DNA from: Staphylococcus saccharolyticus
GTDB lineage: Bacteria > Bacillota > Bacilli > Staphylococcales > Staphylococcaceae
Reading direction: 5' to 3'
DNA length: 64,000 nt
NCBI RefSeq assembly: GCF_900458815.1
Contig: NZ_UHDZ01000001.1
Coordinates: forward strand, 1,550,001 to 1,614,000
Shown one piece after another: positions 44,095 through 55,631 of the stretch. Below the pieces are notes generated by a model that was not told the origin of the DNA, ran no database searches, and worked only from the letters and a program-made list of their open reading frames with translations. The position numbers and the translations under genes are program-made. Each line of letters starts with the position of its first letter. Position 1 is the stretch's first letter.

Positions 44095-46845
44095 TTATAC
44101 AAGTGTTTTGACAACATCTTGACAACGTGGACATAGATGATCAAGTTCACCGACGGAACCTAACTCTCCAGCATAGTTCCAGCATCTTTCACATTTTTCT
44201 CCTTCAGCATGTTCAATACGAATGTCACCATACTGACATGACTCACTATTTTCAACCTTTTTAGTGACTTCAACTTGAGATACGATAAATAATTGTTGTA
44301 AATTATCGAATTGTTGTAAAAACTCTTGCGCTTTAAATGAATCGTTATTACCAATAACAACTTTAGCCTCCAAAGATTTACCAATCACTTTTTCATTACG
44401 TGCTTGTTCTAACGCACGGTTTACATCATCACGTAAATGCATCAGTGTGTTCCATTTATCTAATAACTCTTGATCTACATCGACTATTTTTGGCATTTCT
44501 GTTAAATGTACACTTTCTTCTTTCACATGTGGCGTATGTGACCATACTTCTTCTGCAGTATGAACCAAGATTGGTGCAAGTAATTTAGTCATATCTACTA
44601 AGATTTGATATAACACTGTTTGCATACTACGACGTTTATGAGAATCTTTTTTCTCAATATATAAAATGTCTTTACCATAGTCTAAATAGAAATTACTTAA
44701 TTCTACATTGATTAAATTTTGAACTTCTTGATAAATGTTAAGGTAATCAAAGTTTTCATAGTTGTTAATTGTGCTGACAGAGAATTCACGTAAGCGATTA
44801 AGTAAATAACGATCAACATCAAGTAAGTCATTTTCAGCAATACTATCTGTTTCTGGATTAAAATCATTAATATTACCTAGCATAAATCTTAAAGTGTTTC
44901 TAATTTTACGATAAACATCAGACGTTTGTTTTAAAATTTCATCAGAAATACGAACATCTGCAAGATAATCGGTACTGCTTACCCATAGACGTGCAATATC
45001 TGCACCTTTTTGCTTCACAACTTGATCTGGAACAATAACATTACCAAGTGACTTACTCATTTTCTTACCTTCACCATCCATAACGAATCCGTGTGATAGT
45101 AAGAATTTATATGGTGCTTGACCCCTTGTTGCAACAGCTGTAGTAATTGAAGAGTTAAACCAACCACGATATTGGTCACTACCTTCAAAATATAAGTCTG
45201 CTGGGAAACTTAGTTCCGGTCTTGTCTCTAACACGCCACGATGAGAAGAACCTGAATCAAACCATACATCCATAATATCTGTTTCTTTAGTAAATTCACC
45301 ATCTGGACTACCTGGATGAGTGAATCCTTCTGGAAGTAAATCTTTTGCTTCTCGTTCAAACCAAATATTTGAACCATGTTCTGCGAATAAATCAGCAATA
45401 TGATTCACTGTTTCTTTCGTCATGATGATATCGCCATTTTCAGCATAGAAAACTGGTAATGGAACACCCCATACACGTTGACGAGAAATAACCCATTCGC
45501 CACGATCACGAATCATATTATAAATACGTGTTTTGCCCCAACCCACTTTGAAATCTGTATCTTCAATAGCATCAAGAATATCTTGTCTGACTTTATTAAT
45601 TGAAGCAAACCATTGTGGTGTAGCTCTAAAGATAACTGGTTTTTTTGTACGCCAATCATGCGGGTAACTATGAGTGATAAAGTCGAGTTTAAGAAGTGCA
45701 TTTTTCTCTTTTAGAAGATCTGTTACTGCCTTATTTGCTTTATCATAGAACATACCCTCAAATGGGCCACCTTCTTCAGTAAAGACACCTTTATCATCTA
45801 ATGGGCTAATTACAGGTAAATCATATTTTTGGCCCACAACATAGTCATCTTCCCCGTGACCAGGTGCAGTATGAACACAACCTGTACCAACGTCAGTCGT
45901 AACATGATCTCCATTAATAACAAGTGACGTACGATCTAAGAATGGATGTTGTGCTTCAACATATTCTAATTCTTTACCTGTAAATTCTTTTTCTAATTGA
46001 ATAGCTGCTTTGTCCCAGCCTAATGCTTCAGTTACTTCCTCTGACAATGCTTGTGCAACAATATATTTATGTCCATTCACATTATATTGACCATATTTTA
46101 GTTCTGGATGTACTGTGATAGCCACATTCGAAGGAATTGTCCAAGGTGTAGTTGTCCAAATAATGAATTGTGCATCTGAATCAACTTTACCTTTAGTATC
46201 TTTTACATCAAAAGCAACATAGATTGAAGCAGAACGTTTATCATGGTATTCAATTTCAGCTTCTGCAAGTGATGATTCACTTGAAGGTGACCAATACACA
46301 GGTTTTTTACCTTTGTAGATTAATCCTTTATCAGCCATTTCTCCAAATAATCTAATTTGTGCTGCTTCATATTCAGGGGTTAATGTAATATATGGATTAT
46401 CAAAATCTCCACGTACACCTAATCGTTTAAAATCTTTCTTTTGAATATCTACTTGCTTAAGTGCAAATTCTTTACACTTCTCTCTAAATTCAGCAACTGA
46501 CATTTTTTTACGATCAACGCCTTTTTTAGTTAGCGCTTGTTCAATAGGTAAACCATGTGTATCCCAACCTGGGACATATGGTGCATAGAAACCTTGCATT
46601 GTTTTATAACGAACAATAAAATCTTTAATAATTTTATTTAAAGCATGACCCATATGTAGACTACCGTTAGCATATGGTGGTCCATCATGTAAAATATATG
46701 TCTGATTACCCTTATTTTTTTCTAGTGCTTTTTGATATTGATCTTCTGCATCCCACATTTCTTGAATTTGTGGTTCTTTATTGGGTAACCCCCCTCTCAT
46801 AGGAAAATCTGTCTTCGGCATTAATAAGGTATCTTTGTAATTCAT
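44095..46845 (-). CDS. ileS: Isoleucyl-tRNA synthetase
   Basis: Charges tRNA-Ile. 916 residues of class I type: HMGH signature at 64-67, CP1 editing domain (about 190-400), KKMSKSLGN near 595, anticodon-binding domain and a C-terminal zinc finger [20 protein letters not shown] then CPRC. The ATG at 46845 ([10 protein letters not shown]) follows GGAG by eight bases; the frame extends 14 codons upstream into the T-box terminator and these are not used. It is the native chromosomal type. Expression is set by the T-box leader upstream. Confidence 0.97.
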   Translation of the reverse strand: MNYKDTLLMPKTDFPMRGGLPNKEPQIQEMWDAEDQYQKALEKNKGNQTYILHDGPPYANGSLHMGHALNKIIKDFIVRYKTMQGFYAPYVPGWDTHGLPIEQALTKKGVDRKKMSVAEFREKCKEFALKQVDIQKKDFKRLGVRGDFDNPYITLTPEYEAAQIRLFGEMADKGLIYKGKKPVYWSPSSESSLAEAEIEYHDKRSASIYVAFDVKDTKGKVDSDAQFIIWTTTPWTIPSNVAITVHPELKYGQYNVNGHKYIVAQALSEEVTEALGWDKAAIQLEKEFTGKELEYVEAQHPFLDRTSLVINGDHVTTDVGTGCVHTAPGHGEDDYVVGQKYDLPVISPLDDKGVFTEEGGPFEGMFYDKANKAVTDLLKEKNALLKLDFITHSYPHDWRTKKPVIFRATPQWFASINKVRQDILDAIEDTDFKVGWGKTRIYNMIRDRGEWVISRQRVWGVPLPVFYAENGDIIMTKETVNHIADLFAEHGSNIWFEREAKDLLPEGFTHPGSPDGEFTKETDIMDVWFDSGSSHRGVLETRPELSFPADLYFEGSDQYRGWFNSSITTAVATRGQAPYKFLLSHGFVMDGEGKKMSKSLGNVIVPDQVVKQKGADIARLWVSSTDYLADVRISDEILKQTSDVYRKIRNTLRFMLGNINDFNPETDSIAENDLLDVDRYLLNRLREFSVSTINNYENFDYLNIYQEVQNLINVELSNFYLDYGKDILYIEKKDSHKRRSMQTVLYQILVDMTKLLAPILVHTAEEVWSHTPHVKEESVHLTEMPKIVDVDQELLDKWNTLMHLRDDVNRALEQARNEKVIGKSLEAKVVIGNNDSFKAQEFLQQFDNLQQLFIVSQVEVTKKVENSESCQYGDIRIEHAEGEKCERCWNYAGELGSVGELDHLCPRCQDVVKTLV

Positions 46846-46859
46846 TATATCCACTCCTT

Positions 46860-47130
46860 GTAATGATAAAAAGAACTCTAAGTTCAATTAAAAGGGACGG
46901 TTAATCCGCGGTACCACCCTATTTAACTCAACTTAGAGTTCTCTCAAAAAAATATTAAAATAAAAAGCCAGTGATATAAGAAACAAACTATATGTTAGGC
47001 TCTCACCAATTCCTAACTCGCTGGAATATGTTAACTGTTTCTTACGCGTCTGTCTTTATATCATATCAATAAATTGTCGTTTAGAAAATGCATTTTTAAT
47101 AATTATATCTATCTTCTGCATATTCTACAC
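46860..47130 (-). promoter_or_regulatory. T-box riboswitch leader of ileS
   Basis: The conserved T-box AGGGTGGTACCGCGG lies at 46906-46920 (minus strand). It sits inside a terminator/antiterminator switch whose terminator arms are AGAACTCTAAGTT-like (about 46930-46942) and AACTTAGAGTTCT (about 46872-46884), followed by TTTTT. Upstream, the Stem I region (about 46971-47065) contains AAGAAAC/GTTTCTT pairing and a candidate Ile specifier ATC at 46973-46975. Uncharged tRNA-Ile would stabilise the antiterminator. The exact 5' end is not certain. Confidence 0.92.
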
Positions 47131-47174
47131 TATTTTCATCGAAAAAATACATAGAACGTTAACGTTTATTTATG

Positions 47175-47834
47175 TCAAATATTACTATTTAAAGTTGAAT
47201 GAGATGATTCTGAACTAGACATTGAACCACTTATAGATTCAGAAGAAGAAGTATCAGTATTTTGAGACGACTGTTGTGATTGACTTTGTTTCATTTCATG
47301 TTCTTCCGGTGTTAAATCATTGTCGTTTAAATGATGTATATTTTCTAATGTCACTTGTTCAGCATCTATGTCATAATTAAGTAAATAATCCCAATCTTCA
47401 CTTTTTAATAGGTCTAATTGAGCTTCGACTAACATGCGAAAACGAGATCTAAATACTTTAGATTGACGCTTCATATCTTCTGTTTGGAAAGACATACGAC
47501 GTGCTTTTTCAATCGCATCATTCACTATCTTATCTGCTTGTACTTGAGCTTTAGCTAAAGTTGCTTCAGCATCTTTAGTTGCAGCTAATTTAGTTTCTTC
47601 TCCTACTTTTTGAGCTTGAATTAAAGCATTACTCACTGATTGATGCACACCTTTATAGGATTTAATATTTGTATCTCTATCTTCAATGACCTTTTCAAGT
47701 TGCTTTTTATCTTCTTTAAGACGCTCAATTTCATTGCTTAATTGCTCTAAATAATTAGCAACTTCTGTAGGTTCTAGACCATTTTTCACTCGTGTAAATT
47801 CTTTATTCTTAATTTCACTTGGTGTGAAAGACAT
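47175..47834 (-). CDS. divIVA: DivIVA cell-division/septum-site protein
   Basis: Coiled-coil protein that binds curved membrane at the division septum. 219 residues: N-terminal membrane-binding motif MSFTPSEIKNKEFTRVKNGL, then extended coiled coil (about 25-70 and 85-150), and a Ser/Gln-rich C-terminal tail from about 180. The ATG at 47834 has GGAGG six bases upstream; five extra upstream codons cover that site. It ends the division-gene run, just upstream of ileS. Confidence 0.95.
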   Translation of the reverse strand: MSFTPSEIKNKEFTRVKNGLEPTEVANYLEQLSNEIERLKEDKKQLEKVIEDRDTNIKSYKGVHQSVSNALIQAQKVGEETKLAATKDAEATLAKAQVQADKIVNDAIEKARRMSFQTEDMKRQSKVFRSRFRMLVEAQLDLLKSEDWDYLLNYDIDAEQVTLENIHHLNDNDLTPEEHEMKQSQSQQSSQNTDTSSSESISGSMSSSESSHSTLNSNI

Positions 47835-47857
47835 GTTAATCCTCCTCATATTGTATA

Positions 47858-48646
47858 CTATTTGAATAATGTTTGATATGTGATGTGTAATTTATTCTTT
47901 TTAGTTCTTCCACCTATATCTATTATTCGCGCTCTACCAAATCCTTGGATGGAAAGTAAGTCGTTTTGTTCTAATTGAAAGTCTGGAGTATCAACAATCG
48001 TGTGATTCACTTTAACTCTTTTCTTTTCTATTAACTGTTTAGCTATACTACGCGATTTGTGAATCATTTCTTTGAGAACTACATCTAATCTCATTGCACT
48101 AACTGTAGTTCCATGTGTTCTCCAATTCTCTTCTGATTGTATCATATATTTAAAAGGAATAGAATTAAGTTTAACTGTTGCACCTTTGATACGAGTTAAT
48201 TCTGACATCATATATGATTCCAGTCGCTTTGTCAAAACAAATTGAATTTCTTCATCAATCACAATGTCACCGAGTTGCTCTCTTTCTATCCCTAAAGACA
48301 TTAAAGTTCCCAAAACATGTTGATGTTGCATGGTTACAAATTTTTTAGGGTAATCGAGCTCTAACAAAGAAATTTCAAAATCTTCCAGTTGCGGCTTGAA
48401 ATATGAAGGTGCAATGATTGCACGTTTTCTTTCAGATTGAGGACCACCATTAAAATGGACGTTTAAATCTCCGTAACTTTTAGTAATCACTTCAAGGATA
48501 TATTGTCCCCTAGGATCTAAAAAAACGGTTAACACGGGAGCATAGTTCTTATCCGCTTGTTCGCACTTATCTATTAATTGACCAATCAGTTCTTGCTCTT
48601 CTTTTCTAAAGTGTTGATATATATCGATGAGAGACACTCCTAACAT
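47858..48646 (-). CDS. ylmH: YlmH, S4-domain RNA-binding protein of the division cluster
   Basis: 262-residue protein with an N-terminal conserved region (YQHFRKEEQELIGQLID), a central RRM-like fold with LDYPKKFVTMQHQHVLGTLMSLGI and a C-terminal S4 domain (about 180-245, LDVVLKEMIHKSRSIAKQLIEKKRVKVN). YlmH homologues act in ribosome-associated quality control on 50S complexes. The ATG at 48646 has no ribosome-binding site. An AGGAG (48637-48641) lies inside the frame eight bases before an ATC codon (residue 7), where the family homology begins, so the true start may be non-canonical. Confidence 0.85.
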   Translation of the reverse strand: MLGVSLIDIYQHFRKEEQELIGQLIDKCEQADKNYAPVLTVFLDPRGQYILEVITKSYGDLNVHFNGGPQSERKRAIIAPSYFKPQLEDFEISLLELDYPKKFVTMQHQHVLGTLMSLGIEREQLGDIVIDEEIQFVLTKRLESYMMSELTRIKGATVKLNSIPFKYMIQSEENWRTHGTTVSAMRLDVVLKEMIHKSRSIAKQLIEKKRVKVNHTIVDTPDFQLEQNDLLSIQGFGRARIIDIGGRTKKNKLHITYQTLFK

Positions 48647-48704
48647 TTTTATTTCTTATTAAATAATTTTGCATAAATCTTGAGTAAGCAAATTTCAAAC
48701 CCAT

Positions 48705-48752
48705 ATGACAAAAACGAGGTCAAAGATTGTTAAATATACTTTGCCTCGTTTT
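48705..48752 (-). terminator. Terminator between ylmG and ylmH
   Basis: AAAACGAGG-t-CAAAG (48711-48725) pairs with CTTTG-CCTCGTTTT (48739-48752), with a T run following on the minus strand. It implies ylmH-divIVA is at least partly a separate unit from sepF-ylmG. Confidence 0.85.
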
Positions 48753-48785
48753 AAATATTTAATATTAAAATGTAACATCATTATT

Positions 48786-49076
48786 TTAAAATAAATGTGA
48801 AAGTATCATATTGAAAATAGTTACTAAACCTTTTTGGAATAAAACTAATACAAAAATAGCAACTATAGATGAAATATCTATAATTCCAATAGGTGGAATT
48901 ACTTTTCTAAATGGTTCTAAGAAAGGTTCGTAAATCTTTCCTAAAATTTCTCCTATCTTAGATTCTCTTATACTTGGAACCCAAGATGTAAAGAAATAAA
49001 TAATCATTCCAAAATAATATACTTGAACTAAAAATATAATAAATCGGAATATAGTACTTAGTTGACCGACATCCAT
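48786..49076 (-). CDS. ylmG: YggT-family membrane protein YlmG
   Basis: 96-residue integral membrane protein with two hydrophobic segments (about 8-28 and 70-90) flanking the YggT signature SWVPSIRESKIGEILGKIYEPFLEPFRKVIPP. Conserved next to sepF in Firmicutes. The role is not firmly known, but it is associated with division or osmotic tolerance in other bacteria. It starts 11 nt after sepF. Confidence 0.9.
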   Translation of the reverse strand: MDVGQLSTIFRFIIFLVQVYYFGMIIYFFTSWVPSIRESKIGEILGKIYEPFLEPFRKVIPPIGIIDISSIVAIFVLVLFQKGLVTIFNMILSHLF

Positions 49077-49087
49077 AATTTAGCTCC

Positions 49088-49687
49088 TTATTCGTAATGT
49101 TGCTCCATGCTTTCGATATGATCAGTTATGCTTCCAGCAACTTCGACGTTATCAGGTGTACATAAGAATATATCAGTACCTACACACTGAATATCGCCAC
49201 CAATCGCATAAACTGTTCCACTTAAAAAGTCAATAATACGCTTAGCAGACACTTTATCAATGCGTTGTAAATTGACTAAAGTCGCACGTCTATTTTTCAA
49301 CTCATCAGCAATATCTTGAGTATCTGAAAATACACGAGGTTCAAATAAGCACATTTTTGAGCTTTCCTGAGTTGCATATGTTTGTGGTGATTGATTCATT
49401 GTTACAACATTTCTAGAATTACTTTTTGAATTGTTATTCATACGATAATTCCTTTCTTCAGAAGTTGTGTTATGTCTCATTGTACCCTTTTGAGGTACAG
49501 ATTTAATTGCATGCTGCTTAGTGTTATTCGCTTGTGACTTAGATGATGACACATCATCACTGCGATCTTCACTATCACGCTCTTGCATGCGTTCACGAGA
49601 TCTTGAAGATTCACGTTCTTCAGGCGATTCTACTTCCTCTTCATCTTCTACTACAAAAAAACCATTAAATAAATCCTTTAAAGCCAA
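49088..49687 (-). CDS. sepF: Cell division protein SepF
   Basis: Forms rings that bind FtsZ and membrane, aiding septum assembly. 199 residues: N-terminal amphipathic membrane anchor [11 protein letters not shown], an acidic/charged Ser- and Arg-rich linker (about 15-105) and the conserved C-terminal SepF domain (about 110-195) with [20 protein letters not shown] and [18 protein letters not shown]. The start is TTG with AGGAG nine bases upstream. Located between ylmE and ylmG. Confidence 0.94.
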   Translation of the reverse strand: MALKDLFNGFFVVEDEEEVESPEERESSRSRERMQERDSEDRSDDVSSSKSQANNTKQHAIKSVPQKGTMRHNTTSEERNYRMNNNSKSNSRNVVTMNQSPQTYATQESSKMCLFEPRVFSDTQDIADELKNRRATLVNLQRIDKVSAKRIIDFLSGTVYAIGGDIQCVGTDIFLCTPDNVEVAGSITDHIESMEQHYE

Positions 49688-49699
49688 GGGGGCTCACTC

Positions 49700-50368
49700 C
49701 TATTCTCCTACAAGTTTAGTCCCAATTCTGACAAAGGTTGCACCTTCTTCAACTGCTATTTGATAATCATTACTCATTCCCATAGATAGTTCTGTACAAG
49801 GAGCATGTTCTAAATTGAATTGTTGAATTTCATCACTTTTATGTCTTAAATCTCTAAATAATGTTTGTATGTACGAACCGTCATCAGTAAATGGCGCCAT
49901 CGTCATTAATCCGATAATTTGGATGTTTTCATAATCTTTAATTTTATTTATAAATTCAGTTACTTCTTCAAGAGCGATGCCATGTTTTGATTCTTCACCA
50001 GAAACATTGACCTGCAAGAAACAAGGTATGACATGATTTGCTCTTTTATTAATCTCCTTAGCTAGACTTAAGCGGTCTAAGGCATGGAAGTAATCGACAT
50101 CATTAATCACATCTTTTACTTTTCTTGACTGTAATGAACCGATAAAATGCAATGTCGCATCACTTGGTAAAGCTTCTTTTTTCTTTTTAAAGCCTTCCAA
50201 TCTACTTTCACCAAAATGCCTAATACCTGCTTCATAAGCTTCTCTAGCTCGCTCTATTGTAACATACTTTGTTACTGCAATCACGTGAGGTTGTGCTGAA
50301 TGGATACTTTTTTTAGATATATCATGAATTTCAAGATTAATTTTATCTAAATTTTGCTTTACACTCAT
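49700..50368 (-). CDS. ylmE: YggS-family pyridoxal-phosphate homeostasis protein (YlmE)
   Basis: 222-residue PLP-binding protein of alanine-racemase N-terminal fold, without known catalytic activity, that buffers PLP and amino-acid pools. The motifs are PHVIAVTKYV with the PLP lysine (about residue 34), HFIGSLQSRKV and ELSMGMSNDYQIAVEEGAT for the phosphate. Located between pgeF (16 nt) and sepF (12 nt). Confidence 0.94.
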   Translation of the reverse strand: MSVKQNLDKINLEIHDISKKSIHSAQPHVIAVTKYVTIERAREAYEAGIRHFGESRLEGFKKKKEALPSDATLHFIGSLQSRKVKDVINDVDYFHALDRLSLAKEINKRANHVIPCFLQVNVSGEESKHGIALEEVTEFINKIKDYENIQIIGLMTMAPFTDDGSYIQTLFRDLRHKSDEIQQFNLEHAPCTELSMGMSNDYQIAVEEGATFVRIGTKLVGE

Positions 50369-50384
50369 AAATTATTCACCTACT

Positions 50385-51176
50385 TTATTGACGTCCTATA
50401 AACGCTAACATGCGCCCAGTCTTACCTTTTTCAACTCTATAAGAGAAAAATAAATCCAAATTCTCTGAAGTAGCATAATTCGTTATATAAATATTTTGTT
50501 CGGGAACACCAGCTTCTTCAAGTAACAGTGCATTAGCCTTTTTTAAATTAATACCGTACTGATTGTCACCTCTAGTATAAATATATTTCGATGTATCAAT
50601 CGTTAACTGTTCAAATTTGCTTTTGATATCATCATTAATTTCATAGGAACTAGATGTCGCTGGTCCAATGACAACTTGTAAATCATTAAAATCGAAATTC
50701 ACTTTCTTTAGTATTTTTTTAACAATTTGACCATAAGTGCCTCTCCAGCCTGCATGTGCTAGACCCACATATCCATGCTTTTCGCTATAAAAATAGGCTG
50801 GCACACAATCAGCATAACACATCGTAAGTAAAATATTTGATTCATACGTATATATACCGTCTATACCATGTAAGTCGTGAGTTAAAGTCTCTATATTTAT
50901 ACCTTTATGTTCATGAGTAATTTCTGCAATTTGATTACCGTGAACTTGAATAGGAAATACCCAATCTTCTCTAGGAAAACTAATCTCTTTTGCAAGAAGT
51001 TCTTGATGCCTAGTAACATTGTTAGGCTCGTCATCAATATATCTCGCCATATTAAATGATTGCTTAGGATAATGACTTAATCCATTCTCTCGTGTTGTGA
51101 AACCAAGCTTGATATTTTGCATGTTATTCATTTGATAATCTAAATAATGTTCTTTAAGTTTGAACAGTTCTGTCAT
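50385..51176 (-). CDS. pgeF: Multicopper/laccase-domain protein PgeF (YlmD, purine nucleoside-type)
   Basis: 263 residues of the Cu-oxidase_4/YfiH family, which corrects peptidoglycan editing or degrades nucleosides in other bacteria. Metal-site motifs are present: [22 protein letters not shown] and [15 protein letters not shown]. The start ATG follows GGTGGTG by seven bases. It begins a unit downstream of the ftsZ terminator, continuing with ylmE-sepF-ylmG. Confidence 0.9.
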   Translation of the reverse strand: MTELFKLKEHYLDYQMNNMQNIKLGFTTRENGLSHYPKQSFNMARYIDDEPNNVTRHQELLAKEISFPREDWVFPIQVHGNQIAEITHEHKGINIETLTHDLHGIDGIYTYESNILLTMCYADCVPAYFYSEKHGYVGLAHAGWRGTYGQIVKKILKKVNFDFNDLQVVIGPATSSSYEINDDIKSKFEQLTIDTSKYIYTRGDNQYGINLKKANALLLEEAGVPEQNIYITNYATSENLDLFFSYRVEKGKTGRMLAFIGRQ

Positions 51177-51400
51177 ATTGTTTCACCACCATTTGAGAAT
51201 GTTTAATTTCAGGTTACGTTCTAAATTCATCATTTTTAAGTATTAAATTGATTGGCTATGAAATCTATGTTCGACATAAATATTTTATAAAACAATTATA
51301 TATCATAGCTTAATTCTTTTAAACTACTTAACTCTAATCAATAATTTTTATCAAATATACGATTTAATGTTGGTTTAAGTGTTTAATTTAAAAGCCAAAT

Positions 51401-51430
51401 TAAAAAGCCATCAGAAAAAGAACTGATGGC
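51401..51430 (-). terminator. Terminator after ftsZ
   Basis: GCCATCAG (51407-51414) / CTGATGGC (51423-51430) with an 8-nt loop. On the minus strand it is followed by TTTTTA. It ends the mraZ-to-ftsZ part of the dcw cluster. The gap up to 51177 has no gene. Confidence 0.85.
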
Positions 51431-51455
51431 CTGTTTGTTCAACACTATTTAATGA

Positions 51456-52640
51456 TTAACGTCTAGTTCTTCTAGAACGTCTTTCTTCTCTATTTCTGAT
51501 AAAGCTAGGAATATCGTCATCTTTAGTAGTATGACTTCTCTCACTTGCACTTTCAGATGATTGAGCGCTTGAATTATTTGTAATAAATGAATCTTCTTTA
51601 ACGTTTGAGCTACTTTGGTTACTTGAGCTACTACTTACACTAGAACCAAATCCAGTGCTTGTAGATTTACGTCCTTGAGAAGAAGGTTTATTTTCAAATC
51701 CAGTAGCAATCACTGTTACTACAATTTCATCTTGTAATTCAGGATTGATAACAGTACCGAAAATCATGTTTACATCTTCATCAGCTGCGTCTTGAACAAT
51801 GTCTGCTGCTTCTTGAGCTTCGAATAATGATAATGACTCTCCACCTGTAATATTCATAAGTACGCCTTGAGCACCTACAATTGATGTTTCTAATAACGGT
51901 GAAGAAATCGCCTTTTTAGCTGCTTCAACCGCTCTATTTTCGCCTGATGATACACCAATACCCATCAATGCTGATCCTTGGTTAGACATAATCGTCTTAA
52001 CATCGGCAAAGTCTAAGTTTACTTCACCAGAAACTGCGATTAAATCAGAGATACCTTGTACACCTTGACGTAATACATTATCCGCTTCTTTGAAAGCTTC
52101 CATCATTGGCGTAGACTTATCAACAATGTCTAATAAGCGATCATTAGGAATGACGATTAATGTATCGACTGCAGCTTTCATGGCTTCAACACCCGCAGCC
52201 GCTTGAGTTTGACGTTTGCGTCCTTCGAAACCAAATGGACGAGTAACAACACCAACAGTTAAAGCGCCCATTTCTTTAGCAATTTTAGCAACAACTGGTG
52301 CAGCACCTGTACCAGTACCGCCACCCATACCTGCAGTTACGAATACCATATCCGCACCTTGGATGGCATCTTCGATTTGTTCACGAGATTCTTCAGCAGC
52401 TTTTTTACCAATTTCAGGATTAGCTCCTGCACCAAGACCACGTGTTAATTTCTCACCGATTTGGATTTTCGATTCTGCTTTAGATAAGTTTAAAGCTTGT
52501 CCATCTGTATTGATTGCGATGAATTCTACGTTGTTCATGCCATGGTCAATCATACGATTGACAGCGTTATTACCGCCACCACCTACACCGATGACTTTCA
52601 ATGTAGCTAAATGATTAAATCCTTGTTCAAATTCTAACAT
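51456..52640 (-). CDS. ftsZ: Cell division GTPase FtsZ
   Basis: Tubulin homologue that polymerises into the Z ring. The 394 residues comprise the GTPase core with GMGGGTGTG at 104-112 and the T7 loop ([11 protein letters not shown]), a Ser-rich variable linker (about 318-372) and the C-terminal binding peptide [19 protein letters not shown] that contacts FtsA/SepF/EzrA. The start ATG follows AGGAGG. Just downstream of ftsA (32-nt gap), followed by a strong terminator. Confidence 0.98.
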   Translation of the reverse strand: MLEFEQGFNHLATLKVIGVGGGGNNAVNRMIDHGMNNVEFIAINTDGQALNLSKAESKIQIGEKLTRGLGAGANPEIGKKAAEESREQIEDAIQGADMVFVTAGMGGGTGTGAAPVVAKIAKEMGALTVGVVTRPFGFEGRKRQTQAAAGVEAMKAAVDTLIVIPNDRLLDIVDKSTPMMEAFKEADNVLRQGVQGISDLIAVSGEVNLDFADVKTIMSNQGSALMGIGVSSGENRAVEAAKKAISSPLLETSIVGAQGVLMNITGGESLSLFEAQEAADIVQDAADEDVNMIFGTVINPELQDEIVVTVIATGFENKPSSQGRKSTSTGFGSSVSSSSSNQSSSNVKEDSFITNNSSAQSSESASERSHTTKDDDIPSFIRNREERRSRRTRR

Positions 52641-52672
52641 TTAAATTTCCTCCTAGTCTTAATGGCCAATAA

Positions 52673-54097
<1,425 letters not shown>

Positions 54098-54179
54098 TTA
54101 CTATTTAAGTACACTATGTTTAGTGTACAATACGATGAATAGCTTGTGAACTATAAACACATACTATTATCGAAATTTT

Positions 54180-55622
54180 TTAATTATTTTCATTAGATTG
54201 TTTATTAATTTTATTCAACACATTTTGTAGTTCTTCTTTTGCTTGGTTTTCTTCTTGTGTAGATTTAGTGACATCTTGTGAAGAGTCGGACTCAACATTA
54301 GATGAACCTTTATATGGAATAAACGATGCACCTACTGATAAATCGATGTATCCATCGGTTTTAAGATTACCTGAATCATCTCTACTTAATGATTGAGACA
54401 TTTGAGGATAATATTGCATCTTATTTGCTATAGTTGTAATATTGCCAATGACTTGCAAATTATCTTTAGTAAATATTTCAATGCGACTTTGTTTATTCTT
54501 TTCAGGAGCATAACTTATTTCTGCTATCATACTTCTCACTTTTGGAGACATCTCTGATAAAGCTTGAATCATCCGCTCTTTCTTTTTACCTTTAAAGCCA
54601 TCTAGAATAGGTCCGTCATGAGAAACATCATCACTATAGTTCTTTAATTCTTTACCGTCCTCAATAATAGGCACATATTTGTCTTTATTTTTTTCTAAAC
54701 CTACAATTTGATATTCAATCACTTTAACATTCAAAGTATTTGGTAACTGTTTATGGATCTCAACATCCTTAATAAGTGGATTCTTTTTCAAGTTATTTAT
54801 CGCTTTATTTTTGCTAAATGTGTACATTCTAGAATGTGAAGTAACATTCAATTCTTTATTTATTTTACTTGTACTAACATTATTATTGCCATTAATATTT
54901 ACATTCACAATCTTACTTAGTGGCGTAAACATATAAAGTAAAAAAATGACAATCATTAAAATGAGTAATGTAATTATTGTGTATTGAATTCTCTTTTGTC
55001 TTTTTCGCCTTAATGCTCTTTTTTCTTCTAGTGTCAAAGGCTTAATTTCTGTAACTTTACCGTTACTCTCACTTTTTTTATCGTTATCTAAAGGCTCGTG
55101 TTGCTTATTTTTCGAAAAAGGTAATTTATTGAATAAATGTTTCTTTTTATCTTGTTCTTGTTTAGTAGAACTCTCATTCTTTGATTCTTTATTCTCTGTT
55201 TTATTACTTTCAGATGTATTTTCTTCAAAAGGCTTTCCATTTTGTTCCTGCTCTAAATTCATTTCTTGATTTTTTTGATACATATTACCTGTATCTAATG
55301 ATAAGTTATCGTAATGTTGGTTAGTATTAGTCGAAATATTATTCTCTTCCGTAAGATTATCTTTTGTCTCTCTTTTACCTTCTATTTCAAATGAATACTT
55401 GATTTGATGCTCTTCGTTGTTAGAAAAAGATGATTGTGTTTCGATGTCATCATTTTCAGTTTTTGAGCCATAACGTCGTCTTTTACGATTGCGAAGCTTT
55501 TTGTTTCTTCTAAACAATTCTAAATCTTCATTGTCTTTGCTGACATTACTCTGTGAAGTATATTCGTCTATGCATGAAACTTTACCCTTTTTTTGATTAT
55601 TATTATTTTCATCCATGAGCAT
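54180..55622 (-). CDS. divIB: Cell division protein DivIB (FtsQ)
   Basis: Bitopic divisome protein that partners FtsL/DivIC to regulate septal wall synthesis. The 480 residues are somewhat longer than the roughly 440 of S. aureus. There is a long low-complexity cytoplasmic region (1-212, rich in Asn, Glu, Lys, Ser), one transmembrane helix (about 214-234, IITLLILMIVIFLLYMF), a POTRA domain (about 235-310, LSKIVNVNINGNNNV), a beta domain and an acidic tail (about 445-480). The start may be either ATG separated by one codon; AAGGAG lies upstream. Confidence 0.94.
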   Translation of the reverse strand: MLMDENNNNQKKGKVSCIDEYTSQSNVSKDNEDLELFRRNKKLRNRKRRRYGSKTENDDIETQSSFSNNEEHQIKYSFEIEGKRETKDNLTEENNISTNTNQHYDNLSLDTGNMYQKNQEMNLEQEQNGKPFEENTSESNKTENKESKNESSTKQEQDKKKHLFNKLPFSKNKQHEPLDNDKKSESNGKVTEIKPLTLEEKRALRRKRQKRIQYTIITLLILMIVIFLLYMFTPLSKIVNVNINGNNNVSTSKINKELNVTSHSRMYTFSKNKAINNLKKNPLIKDVEIHKQLPNTLNVKVIEYQIVGLEKNKDKYVPIIEDGKELKNYSDDVSHDGPILDGFKGKKKERMIQALSEMSPKVRSMIAEISYAPEKNKQSRIEIFTKDNLQVIGNITTIANKMQYYPQMSQSLSRDDSGNLKTDGYIDLSVGASFIPYKGSSNVESDSSQDVTKSTQEENQAKEELQNVLNKINKQSNENN

Positions 55623-55631
55623 TCACACTCC

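Noticed and set aside
44095..46845. Possible acquired mupirocin-resistance ileS
   Set aside because: It sits at the native locus with a T-box and staphylococcal flanks and is of the normal chromosomal type; individual resistance substitutions cannot be judged by eye.
52216..52614. Plus-strand open frame of 132 codons
   Set aside because: Antisense to the conserved FtsZ GTPase core; its Pro/Ala-rich reading reflects the codon pattern of ftsZ.
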